Notes: generated from the letters alone by a model not told the origin. A DNA stretch of 64,000 bases from Ephydatia muelleri (GCA_013339895.1 JABACO010000007.1:6063313-6127312), one strand, 5' to 3'; shown: positions 23,301-34,896, counted from the stretch's first letter. A program made the numbers and translations.

Positions 23301-26300
23301 ATCAATCTAGTGTCTAATCATGAAACCAATTTGTTTATGCACTGCATGGAGATAAAATTGGTGGTTTATGCATTCATATGAAAACCAAGCTACACTGTGC
23401 ATGATTCAGTACAAAAGCGCAGTACATTTAATTACTCGACAGTATTCATAGTTTATTATTTACATGTATGCCCACAAAAGATACAAATGATTAAGACATC
23501 ATCTGTTGGGTTCCCAAGTCATCAGAATAAGTTTGATAGTTATTATTATTAAGTTTATTTTGATTCTATTTTATTTAATATTTATAATTTTAATACATGT
23601 GATAATATAGCACGCAAAGAACACAGGACAGTTCACAGAGCTAAGGATGGTCGATGATGGAATGCACACTTAGATGCAAAAACACTCAAGCAGTAATGTA
23701 TATCTTATTAGAAGATAGCTGTAGCATTGGCACAAACTGTATTATTGAAACCGGCAGCAGGCTAATACATACAACATAAGCACAAATTACTGTTTACATT
23801 ATTACACAAAACAACACTACTGATACGAATGTTATGCTAATACCTGGTGATTAGAATTGCATTGTATATGCAATTCTCCATGTGTAATTGTAATAACAGT
23901 GCAAAAAATAATAATATTGACATTTTGCTGTTTTTAAGTAAGGATTATGCATAATAGAACAAATTACATAATGAAGCACAAACCAACACACACACATACA
24001 CATTGCACATAAAAAAAGTTCATCCACCTGCTGCATCATGCTGTATGCATTGCCAGCACAACTCTGCATACTTGGCATGATTTGTGGTATGCTTTCTGCG
24101 TTCAGCTGTCTTGGCTGAAACGCCTTGGACCATGGTACATGCCCCCTTCCAATATAGAGAGTGAATTAAGCGGGGGTTCAATGGTGGTACCAAAAGCAGC
24201 TGAGGTGCCACAATCACAATTGAATACCATGATGTCTTCTGTTCCTGTTCTCGAATTATCCTGACAGCCAACTTCTAAGACAACCTAAGGCTCTGGTTGG
24301 TCCAGGCTCTGCAAGCCAAAGGGTTTGATCCTCAACCTATCAATATGTGTCTTTCAAGTTTTCAATTTCCAGCATACCTTCATCAACTACACCTAACCCT
24401 TGAAATCCTGGGGGCACCAATTGGAAGTCCAGATTTTATAATGACTACAAAAAGAATACAGACTTGTTCTCTTCTTCATTTTTAATCTTGCTGTGTGACC
24501 CACAAGTGTCCATTTGTCCATTTTGCTACTTCACCACTGTGCAAGCTAAAATCATCCAATAAAGTCAGCTTTTTACAAAATATATCCACAAACTCCTTGA
24601 CTGATGTAGAAACACTTCCCAGAGTTGATCAATCTGTTGAGACCCACTGCTGGTACTATACCTAGTTGATCCTATTGAAGGCTTGTAAGCTTGACTCCAT
24701 GAATCATCAATTTAACATTCTGATGAGTGGTACAGACCCAGACGTAATGGGTACGTACCACTGGCCCCTGCAATAATGCATTATTTTGGTCTCAATGCTG
24801 CAAACTTGGAAACTCTGGGGAAACATTTCCGAAATTTTAAGTTTCTAAGAACCAGGTACATCTGCTGATGAACACATTTTTCATCAACTGTCACTGAAAT
24901 ATAATCCTTCATTCCTGGCATGGATCTACTGATCTCCTTACTCTTGTAAAATGCATTAACCTCATCAATTATTTCTTGTAGCTATGGTACTTTTCTGAGG
25001 TTGGAATAGAAAGAATCCCATTTCCCAAATCCCTACATTGTTTTTATAATGCTCCAACTCTTCGGCAAAATAGTCAGGATTTGAACCTTTTCATTTCTGG
25101 TGCTGAAACTATTATTCATCTTTCAACCATGTAATAATTTCCTTCCACTTCTTTAGTACCTTGTGGGCTGAGCTCGTGCAGCAGTGTCCTGGAAATAGAC
25201 TCGTGAATCTTCTGTACTTTTCTTCTTTCGTATTTCTTTGAACACTGCAGCTTCTTTTTATTTAACGGCGACTCTCCAAATGAGGAGATGGAGGAATTAA
25301 ACTGGCTAACAGCCACCTCAATATTCTATTGATGACCCATCCCTATCCAAGTCACACTGTGTTGATTAGTTATACTGTATAGCAGCAGCTCGCTTCTTCT
25401 GCTTTTGCTATCTTTGTATGCAGAAAACAATTTTTGGCCTATAATTGTGTACATGTACGTATGTGTATTGTGGCCAATTACTCCAATCTGTGATTGTTTT
25501 AAATAAGTCTTACCACCACTGCCAGGCTTCAGCGATATACTAAAAGATTTTAATTCATTTGGACCAACTTCTTCACAATATACTTAGAATGAATTTTGAA
25601 AGATCACAGTCTGTTCAAAAAGGTACTTCTTTATCTCACTCATATCAACAAGCACACGCAACGAAAGTTCTCAGATGCAATGGTGACATATGCACGTTTA
25701 GGAATAATGCAATGTAAACGTAGAGACTCTTGTCGAAGTTTCTATCCGCGGAGACTTTGATAGTGGCATTGCCATCGACATCGCATAACGAGATGCGTTT
25801 TGTTGTGCTATTATAAATCGAACGAGTAATAATCATTCAAAAGAGAGTAGGGAACTAGTAAACTACTGTGTTTGCATATTTTCTTATGCATGCTGAACAT
25901 ACGCATCCGCGCGAGTTTATCGATTAACATCAGTCAGTCGCTGCAGTTTGCATACGAGCATATACGGTATACCAAGGTCATGCAATCAGAGCAGTTGTTT
26001 CTTCCAATATAGTGACCTGAACTTCGTCTGCTTGTAACACAACGAGGTCGTTCCTTCAGGAAGTGTTGTCTCGTTCCTGAATGTCCAGTCTGAATGCCCA
26101 GAGTGGATAGCCACAACAATGTGGCGATCCCACGGGCAAGCAGAGAGGCTATTATTTATCAACACAGAAAGTATTTCAGCTTTAAAAAAAACAATGAAAT
26201 AAATATGCTAAATAATGTGGTCCGCAAACAACAGATTCGCAATACATGTACATAACTACAACTAATAATATCAAATTGCATGCTTTGCATCACTCTTAAC

Positions 26301-29300
26301 CATGTTACAAAAAACTGTTTTGTGCCATAATCTTGATTCATGTATGTAAATGCAAATATAATTTTATTCAGATACGAGGAACTGGAGGCACTGGATGGCA
26401 AAGCGCGCCGTGACCTAGAACGTCAGTGCGAGATTTCCATCTTAAAAGTAAGTCAATCACATTATTCTCTCCTTCCCTTTTTCTCTCTAAACTACTACCT
26501 TAACAAGGAAAGATATTATTGAAATCGTGTAGGCAGAGAGGATTTGCTGCAGACAAAATAGAGCAAGCATCACTTATTCTGTAGACTTTTTTCTTATTAT
26601 ATTAATATGATGTTTCATGAATACTGACAAGTACTTTTAATCTTCCCCCTTTCACAGAATGCACAAGTGGTGTGCTGTACATGTGTTGGTGCAGGGGATA
26701 GAAAACTGTTCAGCTGCCGTTTTCAAATGATTCTTGTGGATGAATGTGGGCAGGTAAGACAATAAGACACAGAAGTGCTCTATCCCCTGACATACCAATC
26801 GAAATATAAAGGCAACAGAACCAGAATGTATGATACCCATTGTGTTTCATGGAAGGGACAAGGTGATATTGATTGGAGACCACTGCCAGCTGGGACCTGT
26901 TGTAATGGATGAAGCTGCTGTCAGGCACGTTCCTGACCATGTGCATTCAATGTATTGCACTGGAATATTATTATTATTGGTTAGCCTCATATGTGTATGA
27001 AACTTCAATGTTTAGGGCTGGTCTTCGGACATCTTTGTTTGAACGTTTAGTTACACTTGGCATCAAACCAGTACAACTGACCACCCAGTATCGCATGCAT
27101 CCTGCCCTGTCCAAGTTTCCGTCACAGGAATTTTATTCCAATGAACTGAAAGATGGAGTGAAATCTTTGGACCGAATGGCAGGTAAATGATTGTGGTAGT
27201 AGCCCTTTGGAACTCTTCATGTTTGTAGCTATCAGTATGCACCAAAGTACGTCTTCAAATACACACATTTACACTATTTTGTACAACTGCCCCTTGAAGC
27301 ACAGATCTTGTTCCATTTTATCCATTGTGATGTATTAAAGTGCCTGTATGCAAAACATATTGCTTGCCATATAGAAATTGAAATTGAATTCAATAGTAAA
27401 GTCTACCAATTTCAAACTCTGCCTTTGCCAAATCAGATGCACGCACTAATTATATGTACATTTACATCATTTGTTTTTGTAATGTTTTTGACATCTGTAT
27501 TTCATGATCTCAACAATCATTCCACTTGGTGTGCCAGTAACAAGGAAAGTTGTTTATAAATCATTTGTCACAGCTTGACAATAATTAATTCGTACCGAAT
27601 TATAGTGAATATAGTATTCTGAATTATCAAATCATCATAAAACTCTCTGATACAATGTAAACCATAAGGCCAAGCTCAATCGGGAAATGAATTGAACTCA
27701 GTTGGAAAACACAGATTGGCACACTAAACGTCTACATTATATTGGTTCAAAAGTTTGAATGTATTGTTGTTAAAAACAATAAATCAGAGGATCATACAAC
27801 AAAATTGTGTAAAGACTTAGTGATAACTTATTTGAACTAGTGTTGCAATTTTAGTTGGACTTTAAATGGATATTTTAATTCTGTACCATACATCAGTCAA
27901 ATGGTTTAATGAATTCCATGTCAACAATTATTTTATTTTGTATCAATTTCAAGACACCCACAAAGCAAATGTTTTGATCAGTGCTTGGCTGAAAAAATAG
28001 CTTATACATGGGAAAAGTCCTTGAGTGAAGTGACAGGCTGGGTTCGGGCCAGGATGGCTTTTGCCATTTTCAGAGCAACCAATTTATGCCTACGAGTCAG
28101 CAGGAAAAAATGGAGATCAGCATTTGATGCATTGTGCGGGGTATTAATGAATTTGACAAGTAGGACCTCTACAATTACCATATTTATTATGTCCACTTAC
28201 ACGCCATAATTATATTTATAAATTACAATTTCATACACGACATTAAACTAAGACAAAAGGCGTCAATTAACTGAAGACCTAGCTAATATGGCCCTTGCAT
28301 TGGCTCTGACTAGGACGATGCTTAGCCTTCCGCACAGAGCCGACACAGCCAAAGACTTTGGGCGAGCCGTGCGAGTAGCGATACGCGCAGCGCGTGTGTC
28401 GAATAATATTTTTCTATCTCTGCTTCTCATAGCCAGACAGTTCCCTTGGCCTGATCATAATAGGCCTACTTTCTTCTGGGACTGCACTGGGAAGGAAGAG
28501 ACATTCACTGAGCAGTCATTTTTCAACAAGTGAGACACACTTTTGTGAGCATGTTGTATCATTACACGCATGTGTAATAGACACTATTTCCTCTTTTGGC
28601 AATGTGTACATCACGTGCATCAGTGATGAGGCACAGTGTGTTGGAAAAGTGATAGAAATGTTACTGGATGCAAATGTTGATGTGGAATCACAGATTGGAG
28701 TAATCACACCATACAATGAGCAGAGGAAGGCGATCAAGTGGTGGTTGCCAAAGAGCTCCAACAAAAAGGTGAACTGATGCATTGTTAAAAAAAAAAGTGG
28801 TACATTTACAAATTGAGGGTGAATGATTTTGAAAGATTGAACACATTTTTGCATGAATTCCTTTTCAATCCAGCCAGCAAATCTCATTTTCCACATCTCA
28901 GTGTATTGCATGTACTTTCATATTGAGTAATTGTTCAAAAAATGGAACTGGAGGATTTTGTGTCAGTAACTCTGACATAAGCTATATGTATCCCTTTTAT
29001 ACTGTCTTGCAACTAAAATGTACATATGCGAATTAAAAATAAATAATAACAAAACATGCTTATACATTTCATTCATGGATTATTGATCTAGGAACTTGAA
29101 ATAGACAGCGTGGATGGTTTCCAAGGAAGGGAGAAGGATTACATCATATTTTCTTGTGTACGTTCCAATGACGCAAACAAAATGGGTTTTTTGAGTGATT
29201 GGCGTCGCTTGAATGTTGCCCTGACAAGAGCAAAACGTGGATTAATTATCATTGGAAATGCTAGTCTGCTTTCACAGGTGAGCTAGATATCTGTACTTAT

Positions 29301-30514
29301 TATTAGACAATTTTTTTTGTTTTCAATGTCATGCAGCATTGATCCTGACCTTTGCAAATGGCTACTTATTAAGCAAACAAAATAAACGTAGAAAGTTGCG
29401 TAAATTTTACATCCTGATTACATTACACCACTATCTATTATCATTGTTACATAACAGTTGTGCGCTGTAGCATTTTGATCGGTTGTATACATGCGCGTGT
29501 GCTGTACTTGCGCTGCTGCGCATTTCTTTTGTTTCTTTGTGTTGGCCTAATAACTACTATATAGTTAGGTTGCAATATTTGATGAATAATTATTCGTCTT
29601 TATTGGAATTCAGTGATTCATTTTCAGTTACTTGGGTTTGTAAATTGGTTATTCAGTAAATACACAACGTACACGTACGCATGTACAGTATAGAGGCTCG
29701 CGCATCAGCACATTAGCACATTCGCACATCAGCAAAAATAACTAAATTCGCCTGGAAATAGTAGAAACTGTTAGTTTTCGTAAGCAAACTTTATCGATTT
29801 GCCATCTAATCACTTCACCGTTTTTAAGATATCAATGCAATTATTGACAGTGAGTCCTTAGATGGCAAGCGGCAACGTTTGCTACGAAAACCAACAGTTT
29901 CTACAATTTCCAGGCGAATTTAATTGATGTGCGAATGTGCTAATGTGCTGATGTGCAGCGAGCCGCTACTGTAGCATGAAGAATTGATCTGGCATTGCAT
30001 ACCACTGGCAGCTGCAGTGGAAAGCTATGTAGTGTCGGCTCCAGAACCATTGATGGTCACTTCTAGCTCAATGCCTCCAAGTCTAATGGGGGTGGGGGCT
30101 GACCTCTATGGCCGCAGTGCCAACACACGCTCTATCCTGCAGTGGCACTTAATTATTTTCCCTATCATCTCACTGTACTCTTGTTAATATCACAAGTAAT
30201 GATCACCAATCATCCAATCTATCTTCTGTGTCTGGCAATGTGGTCAAATGAGTCAAGTACTAATTCAAATTACACCTCTTATGCTAGTTTCTAGTACAGG
30301 CTAAAGACCTAAAGTATAGAGTGAATTGGCTGATATTAACATAAAAGTAACGTGCATTAATTAAGGGCATTTGATCAGTGATGGTAAGACATTTTACTTG
30401 TGTTCCTATATACAGGATTACCATTGGCGTAATCTAATACAACACTACAACATGCGAGGTCTGCTGGTTTGTGAAGGCAAAACGACTGGCAGATGGCAGC
30501 GCAAGAAGTTTTGA
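20323..30514 (+). CDS. UPF1-like superfamily 1 RNA helicase (about 15 exons, 5' end not found)
   Basis: Exons: 20323-20474, 20689-20700 (12 nt), 21651-21740, 21822-21968, 22128-22253, 22970-23176, 23243-23287, 26372-26447, 26658-26753, 26812-26924, 27016-27182, 28433-28529, 28624-28768, 29092-29277, 30416-30514 (TGA). All phases agree except between 21968 and 22128, where an exon near 21994-22026 may be involved. About 585 residues are visible. The early exons match the UPF1 1B region ([28 protein letters not shown]). Helicase motifs follow in order: [10 protein letters not shown], Ia [23 protein letters not shown] (DESTQ in UPF1), [60 protein letters not shown]1 enzymes move 5'-3' on nucleic acid using ATP and act in mRNA surveillance. 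No CH zinc domain or SQ-rich tail is seen; the protein stops 33 residues after motif VI. It may be a divergent UPF1 paralogue. The introns hold many transposon remnants. Confidence 0.85.
24030..24130 (-). pseudogene. LINE nuclease-module scrap in a helicase intron
   Basis: Minus-strand peptide [20 protein letters not shown] then CWQCIQ matches the 'AAE.RKH.AND.KC.ELGW.CI' block seen at 5793-5981. It is about 30 codons of a dead LINE inside the 3.1 kb intron 23288-26371. Confidence 0.5.
24270..25330 (-). pseudogene. Decayed mobile-element protein (family with 'SKFA.LRPK.C..AGASGT' block)
   Basis: On the minus strand, in shifting frames: [20 protein letters not shown] (25250), then [16 protein letters not shown] (25020), [20 protein letters not shown] (24930), [20 protein letters not shown] (24830) and [10 protein letters not shown], and farther on [13 protein letters not shown] (24500). 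The order recalls a conserved protein family common in cnidarian, sponge and insect genomes (pattern: PGKKDFVSV, QKRL.L.NL.E.Y..FK, VGFSKFAELRPK.CVLAGASGTH) that I believe to be transposon-borne; I cannot name its superfamily with certainty. It has many stops and lies in the large helicase intron, opposite to the gene. Confidence 0.5.
25331..26360. other. Intron sequence, no feature recognised
   Basis: Right part of helicase intron 23288-26371. Short open frames on the minus strand lack motifs. Confidence 0.4.
26925..27015 (+). other. GC-AG intron in the helicase gene
   Basis: Exon 26812-26924 ends GCTGTCAG and is followed by GCACGT instead of GT. The next exon at 27016 follows TTTAG. Only this cut keeps the UPF1-homologous frame (..[20 protein letters not shown]). 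The GT three bases downstream would break phase. Confidence 0.75.
27950..28150 (+). pseudogene. LINE C-terminal module in a helicase intron
   Basis: [20 protein letters not shown] then [20 protein letters not shown] is the same module as at 8458-8740. It lies in intron 27183-28432, sense to the helicase gene, and is interrupted after about 60 residues. Confidence 0.6.
28268..28345 (-). pseudogene. LINE 3' end scrap
   Basis: Minus-strand [17 protein letters not shown] matches the terminal block of the first LINE family (compare 6400-6510). It lies next to the previous fragment but in opposite orientation. Confidence 0.45.
29684..29973. mobile_element. 290 bp MITE with ~130 bp arms and 5 bp target duplication, in the last helicase intron
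   Basis: Ends TACAGTATAGAGGCTCGC and the complement of TACAGTAGCGGCTCGCTG. Arms continue through CATCAGCACATTAGCACATT and AAATTCGCCTGGAAAT. The duplication GCATG lies at 29679-29683 and 29974-29978. There is no coding capacity. Confidence 0.8.
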
Positions 30515-30611
30515 AACAACCCGGAAACACATTTCAACAAGATCCTTAACGCGCCTCCGTACCACTACCAATTAACTTCTTGTAATTATTTTGAATTGCA
30601 CAAATGTTCTA

Positions 30612-30876
30612 TGTACCGTAAAGTACCACGAATAAGCCCCCCCCTCCGCCCCCAACAATAAAAAATGGCTCGTGTTTAAACGTGCGCATCTCTGTAACCT
30701 CGAAAGTCTCCTCAAATGTATTCAGCATTTCAGAAACAGAAATGGTACCCGTACATGATTATGTAAAAAGATACGCAGAAGCGTTCGCGATTACGAAGAT
30801 ACGGACGTTTAAACACGAGCCATTTTTTATTGTTGGGGGCGGAGGGGGGGGGCTTATTCGTGGTACTTTACGGTAC
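30612..30876. mobile_element. 265 bp MITE just downstream of the helicase stop codon
   Basis: Near-perfect inverted ends TGTACCGTAAAGTACCACGA, followed by ATAAGC, a C-run and CGCCCCCAACAATAAAAAA. The arms are about 75 bp. It starts 98 bp after the stop and so is probably in, or just past, the 3' UTR. The end is palindromic itself (TGTACCGTA), so the duplication cannot be separated. Confidence 0.8.
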
Positions 30877-32690
30877 AATAATAACAGAGATACTAATCTC
30901 TGATAATAAGTGAGCAGTCCATTTTCACCATGTCTATTGAAGCACACAAAAGGTATATAGCGTCATACATGTTGCATGTATTTCCATGTAGTTTGATTTA
31001 ACCGTGGAAAAACAAGTGACCATCATTTTGCACATCTTACTTTGGGCTACAGTTTTGACTTTGTTAATTTATTTAACTTTGAGATATTAGACATGCATTT
31101 GTAGATCCAATTGCTTGATCAAATCGGTTATTTTATCTGTTCTTCAAATGGGTACCGATCTCTTCTGCGCAGATCGAACGAACGCGCGCGATGTCTAGAT
31201 CTGCATTATGATTGGTTTTGTGCCTGTCCTTCAGGAGTATCACCGCTTTCAGTGTAGATCAAGTGCATGGTGCTCTTTGCTTTAATTGGCTCATAGCCCA
31301 TAGCCCATTATAGCAAAGCGGCAAAGGACTCAAAGGTCTTGTATAGATACGCAGCACTAAATAGAATCTCATTTCCTAGAACCCTATATATGGAATATTA
31401 TAGGTATAATGTTCCAGCTGCCAGTCCAATTCTTATTGACAGAAGGGAAGATGAAACAGCACTGAAGAGAGACTATGACGAAATGGAGGATTGCAGAGGA
31501 TTGCAGGTTATGAAGCACTACAATTAACAGGCAATGGTATAAGTAGCCAAAGTGTATTTTATTTACTGTTTGGTGATGAATCAAAGGCACTATATATACA
31601 TGTATGTAGAACTCAGAGTATGAACTGCACTGCATGGAAATGTTACACAGCTCACATGCAGTTATACAAGTAAAATGTCAGACGGCTACTTAGTTGCTAA
31701 AGTTGACTGGGCAATGCCTATATCATTTCTCGCTACCCATGACTCAATGGACCTGCGGACAAAGTACCAGACATACTAAGCAGGCGATCCTTTGCCATGT
31801 ATGCATATGTGGACAGGGGAAAAATGCTACTCGCATACTTTGGTCACACAAGTCTGTGCCATGTAACCTGAACAAGTAAGATTGGGCCCCAAACCAATTT
31901 TTCTCTTTGTTCCAATCTCATTTTCCCCCTGAACTAGGGAGAAAAGAGAATATATGTCCAGAATTGAACAGGACAGGTTTTAATAGTTATAACTCTATAC
32001 TAATAATAGTTAATAAGCTTATTGTAAGGCTGTACACTGTAAAAATAATAATAGTGTAAACAAAATTTTAAGTGCCTTTAATATTAACTAAGATCGATAA
32101 CAATGATGTTAATTAACATGAACTAATAATGTGTGACACCCTGTATTCTGTTAATATTTTTAGTAGCCATGTAGTCCAAAACTATTTCAATTGCTACATT
32201 GTTGTTATGAAAAAATTCAAATCAACAAATCAAGCTTCATAACCCTCACACAATCACGAGACTTTATCTTTTAATAACTCACTAAAGAAGTTAACTAATT
32301 AAGGTATTGGAGGATCGGTTATTAATTTATTTTTATCTAATTAAGGAATGAGTGTAATTGTTATAAACAAAGTTAATGAAACTTAATAAGTCATTAAACG
32401 CAAGATGATATTTAACTTTAATAACTCAGTATTTAGATTAGTTACTTGAAAAGTAATAAAACCAAACCAGATAAATTTACCTCGGGCTAGTTATGAAAAT
32501 TATTAACCGCTAACCAGAAATTGATAGTTACAGAGGGCATTGATAAATTTGTGATTTTTTTAATATTTTAATTTAGGTACTCAAACGGTTAACTTAATCT
32601 AAAGATGTTTGCACATATACTATTTACCTAATCAGAGCCATCTAAATCCAAAATATCAACTGACTTCAATATATATTCATACAGCATATG
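30877..32690. other. AT-rich, no gene recognised
   Basis: A possible exon-like frame at 31420-31510 (SPILIDRREDETALKRDYDE) stands alone. 31980-32640 is very AT-rich with many TTAATTAA-like words and no open frame. Nothing else can be supported. Confidence 0.4.
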
Positions 32691-32735
32691 TATAGTTTGT
32701 GCGATGAATGCCGGCTCAGTGCAAGTGCCACTGTA

Positions 32736-33240
32736 TCAGTTTTCATACTTGTAAATGAAGTAGATGTACTTTCCGCCAGAGCCTTCATTGAGGTCTTGGG
32801 TATATTTTATCCAACCAGGAGGGGCGTAAACGTCAGCGGTATCTGCTCTATCTCCTGCGATGGCATCGATCCCCTCGAGTGCTGATCGGCCATTCCGCTT
32901 TGTGTACATCAGATATATGTACTTTCCTCCCAGCTCCTTTGTTGAGGTCTTCAGAGATCAGGGTGTATTCCGCGGGTGGATCAATAGCGCTTGAAGTACT
33001 GGCCACGACAAGGATATCAGTCACTGGCTGGACGAAAAAAGGATCCGTCGAATAGCACAGATAGATATAGTTTCCTCCTGATCCTTGATTCAAGTCCTGG
33101 TTCACTCGTATGTACCGAGGTGGACACTCCTGCCCTGCGCTAGGACTGGAGATCACGTCGAGAGATGTGATTTGATCAGCATTTATACTGATCACGAAAA
33201 GAGATATGATTGCTGTAGCCAAAACCGTTGTCGCTACCAT
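32736..33240 (-). CDS. Secreted protein with three MABP-like repeats, one-base frame break
   Basis: ATG at 33238-33240 starts MVATTVLATAIISLFVISIN-A, a clear signal peptide (about 21 residues). Two repeats follow in frame: PPRYIRVNQDLNQGSGGNYI then YLCY (33120-33060), and PPAEYTLISEDLNKGAG (32975-32930). A third, PPGWIKYTQDLNEGSGGKYI then YFIY (32820-32750), plus GKYIYLMYTKRNG, lies in another frame ending TGA at 32736-32738. The 505 nt span is 168 codons plus one, so a single extra base near 32926-32931 explains the shift; it is a sequencing error, a polymorphism or a new pseudogene. The motif 'DLN.G.GG.YIYL.Y' repeated three times is the hallmark of the MABP beta-prism, which binds membranes in MVB12 proteins. 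The role of a secreted form is unknown; a membrane- or lipid-binding function is inference. Confidence 0.7.
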
Positions 33241-33286
33241 TTTTCCTCGCGGTTGATGTTACTGTCACGCCTCTACGCGACTTGGC

Positions 33287-33294
33287 TTATATAG
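33287..33294 (-). promoter_or_regulatory. TATA box of the MABP-like gene
   Basis: CTATATAA on the minus strand lies about 47 bp upstream of the ATG, a normal place for a TATA box with a short 5' UTR. Confidence 0.6.
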
Positions 33295-33793
33295 AGATCG
33301 TTTTGCACAGAAAAGGGTGTGTCCAATTAGTCGCATATACGTGCGTGCCGACCACGTGCATACTAACGGCAGGCCACACTGTGGAAGACCGGCTTCCCAC
33401 TCAGACCTGCACGTGAACTCGTCAATCCGGAGTACAGGTCTCATTAGTCACTTCAATGGAGACAGAACTTAGTCATTAATGTTATAGAATCGCGGGGTAA
33501 AGTGCATGCATGTGTGTATGTTTAGGCATAATGTGCTATGCATTAAAGAAGGTGGCTGTGAGGATCATGGGATCTCCCATGCAGTGACTTCATAGGTGTG
33601 ATTCATAATAATAGGCATGGTAGTCGCTTGTATATACATGTAGGTGTTATGTAATCCCCATTGTAGTACTGTTGTCAAGTTCCGGATGCTCTTGTACCCT
33701 CGCAGACTACTCGGGGAGGGGGGGGGGGAGGGGGGGGGGGGCCGGCTGTGCGCATGGAAATTAAGACTATAAAAGGCGGTGTATGTGTTCAGT
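33295..33793. other. No gene recognised
   Basis: Upstream flank of the MABP-like gene. It includes a G-rich tract (33713-33741) and a TATAAAAGG word (33769-33777) without an associated gene. Confidence 0.4.
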
Positions 33794-33801
33794 CTTGGTA
33801 T

Positions 33802-34537
33802 TAGCTTTGGCATACTTTACGTAAAGTATAGGATACTATACATTCTTTACGTAAACTTTACTTGACATGTTTACGTAAACCAATAGATAAATGCAAAATT
33901 CACATGACAGAGAAGTGTATACACAATTTGGAACTCGAACTCAGCTATGTATCGTTAATCATTACATCATTATCACTATCACATTCATTTTGAGACTCGT
34001 CACTACTGTCAGACAAAGATTCTTCCATCATCATTCTGGCACAAAGTCAGCTTCCTTCTGCAATAAAGCCTCAATAGCTGCATTTCGTTCAAGTTCAAGC
34101 ACTTCAGGGGTGCCGATGTACGAACAGGAGGGTTGATTCTTCCAGCTGCTGGATGGCCCAGGAAGGCATCCATTAGGCTGTGTGCTGCCATCAATCACGA
34201 TAACGCTAGGCCAACAGCTAGGCCTACAGCTGTCTTTGGCTGTAGGCAGTAGTGACTTCGTTTCACTACACACATTCGCGCAGCTTCGCAGGTGGGATGC
34301 CCAACGCTCAACACTGTCAGAAGTGACGATCTTCCGACACTTTTTGCACTCGTGTTTTTTGGGGCCATGATGCAAAAACGACTCGCGGGCTACTTTCTTT
34401 TGCAGGGGCATTTTTATTGTACTTGAATGAGCAATTATCCTTATACGGTATGCATCCACTTTACGTAAAGCAAAATAAAGCGCTTAAAATTTTTACGTAA
34501 AGTTACTTTTTACGTAAAGTGTAAAGTGCCAACACTA
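33802..34537. mobile_element. 736 bp hAT element with TTTACGTAAA subterminal palindromes and 8 bp duplication
   Basis: Ends TAGCTTTGGCATACTTTACG (left) and the complement of TAGTGTTGGCACTTTACACT (right). Perfect 8 bp duplications CTTGGTAT lie at 33794-33801 and 34538-34545. TTTACGTAAA occurs several times near each end. It encodes, on the minus strand, the BED-finger start of a hAT transposase (see 34034-34459) and is an internally deleted copy. Confidence 0.85.
34034..34459 (-). CDS. BED-type zinc finger N-terminus of a hAT transposase (truncated element gene)
   Basis: Frame of up to 142 codons; the likely start is an internal Met (MPLQKKVARESFLHHGPKKH). The finger follows: H-ECKKCRKIV, then ERWASHLRSC, giving C-x2-C...H-x3-C spacing of a BED finger with an aromatic residue (W) before the histidine. 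BED fingers bind DNA at hAT ends. The RNase H-like catalytic and dimerisation domains are absent because the element is deleted. An acidic, Ser-rich frame (EESLSDSSDESQNECDSDND) follows downstream at about 33955-34035 and may be the next exon. Confidence 0.6.
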
Positions 34538-34545
34538 CTTGGTAT

Positions 34546-34845
34546 CTTGTTTTGATGTGATTGTGATCTATTCGTGTTTAAGCTATACCTCGGTTGTGCT
34601 ATACCTTTCGGCGAGCGTCGCGAATCCTCTACCAACTTCCGCAGCATCTCCATTTGCTCGCGCATCTGAGCCTTCTCCAATTCCGCCGCTTGTAGCTGCC
34701 TCTTCCTCTCACCTTCAAACTGAGCGTCTCGGGACTTCCTGTCCTCGATCAGCACTTTTATCAAGTCTGCTATCCATTCTTCACCGATTGTCTCACTTAC
34801 AACTTTATAATTACGCCCCGACCTAGTGGTCATAACAAGCGTCAT
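34546..34845 (-). pseudogene. Fossil LTR retrotransposon: gag start fragment
   Basis: The start of a gag-like polyprotein (MTTRSGRNY, then a charged coiled-coil-like stretch with ERKRQLQAAELEKAQMREQM) lies just downstream of a primer binding site and LTR at 34897-35150, as expected for a Ty3/Gypsy-like element. Only the first part of the gene remains. A hAT element is inserted in it, so it predates that insertion. It is broken; no protease, reverse transcriptase or integrase is present here. Confidence 0.5.
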
Positions 34846-34896
34846 GCAGTATTACGAGATAACTTGCACTGGGTCTCGCCGAACAACTGTCGCCGA

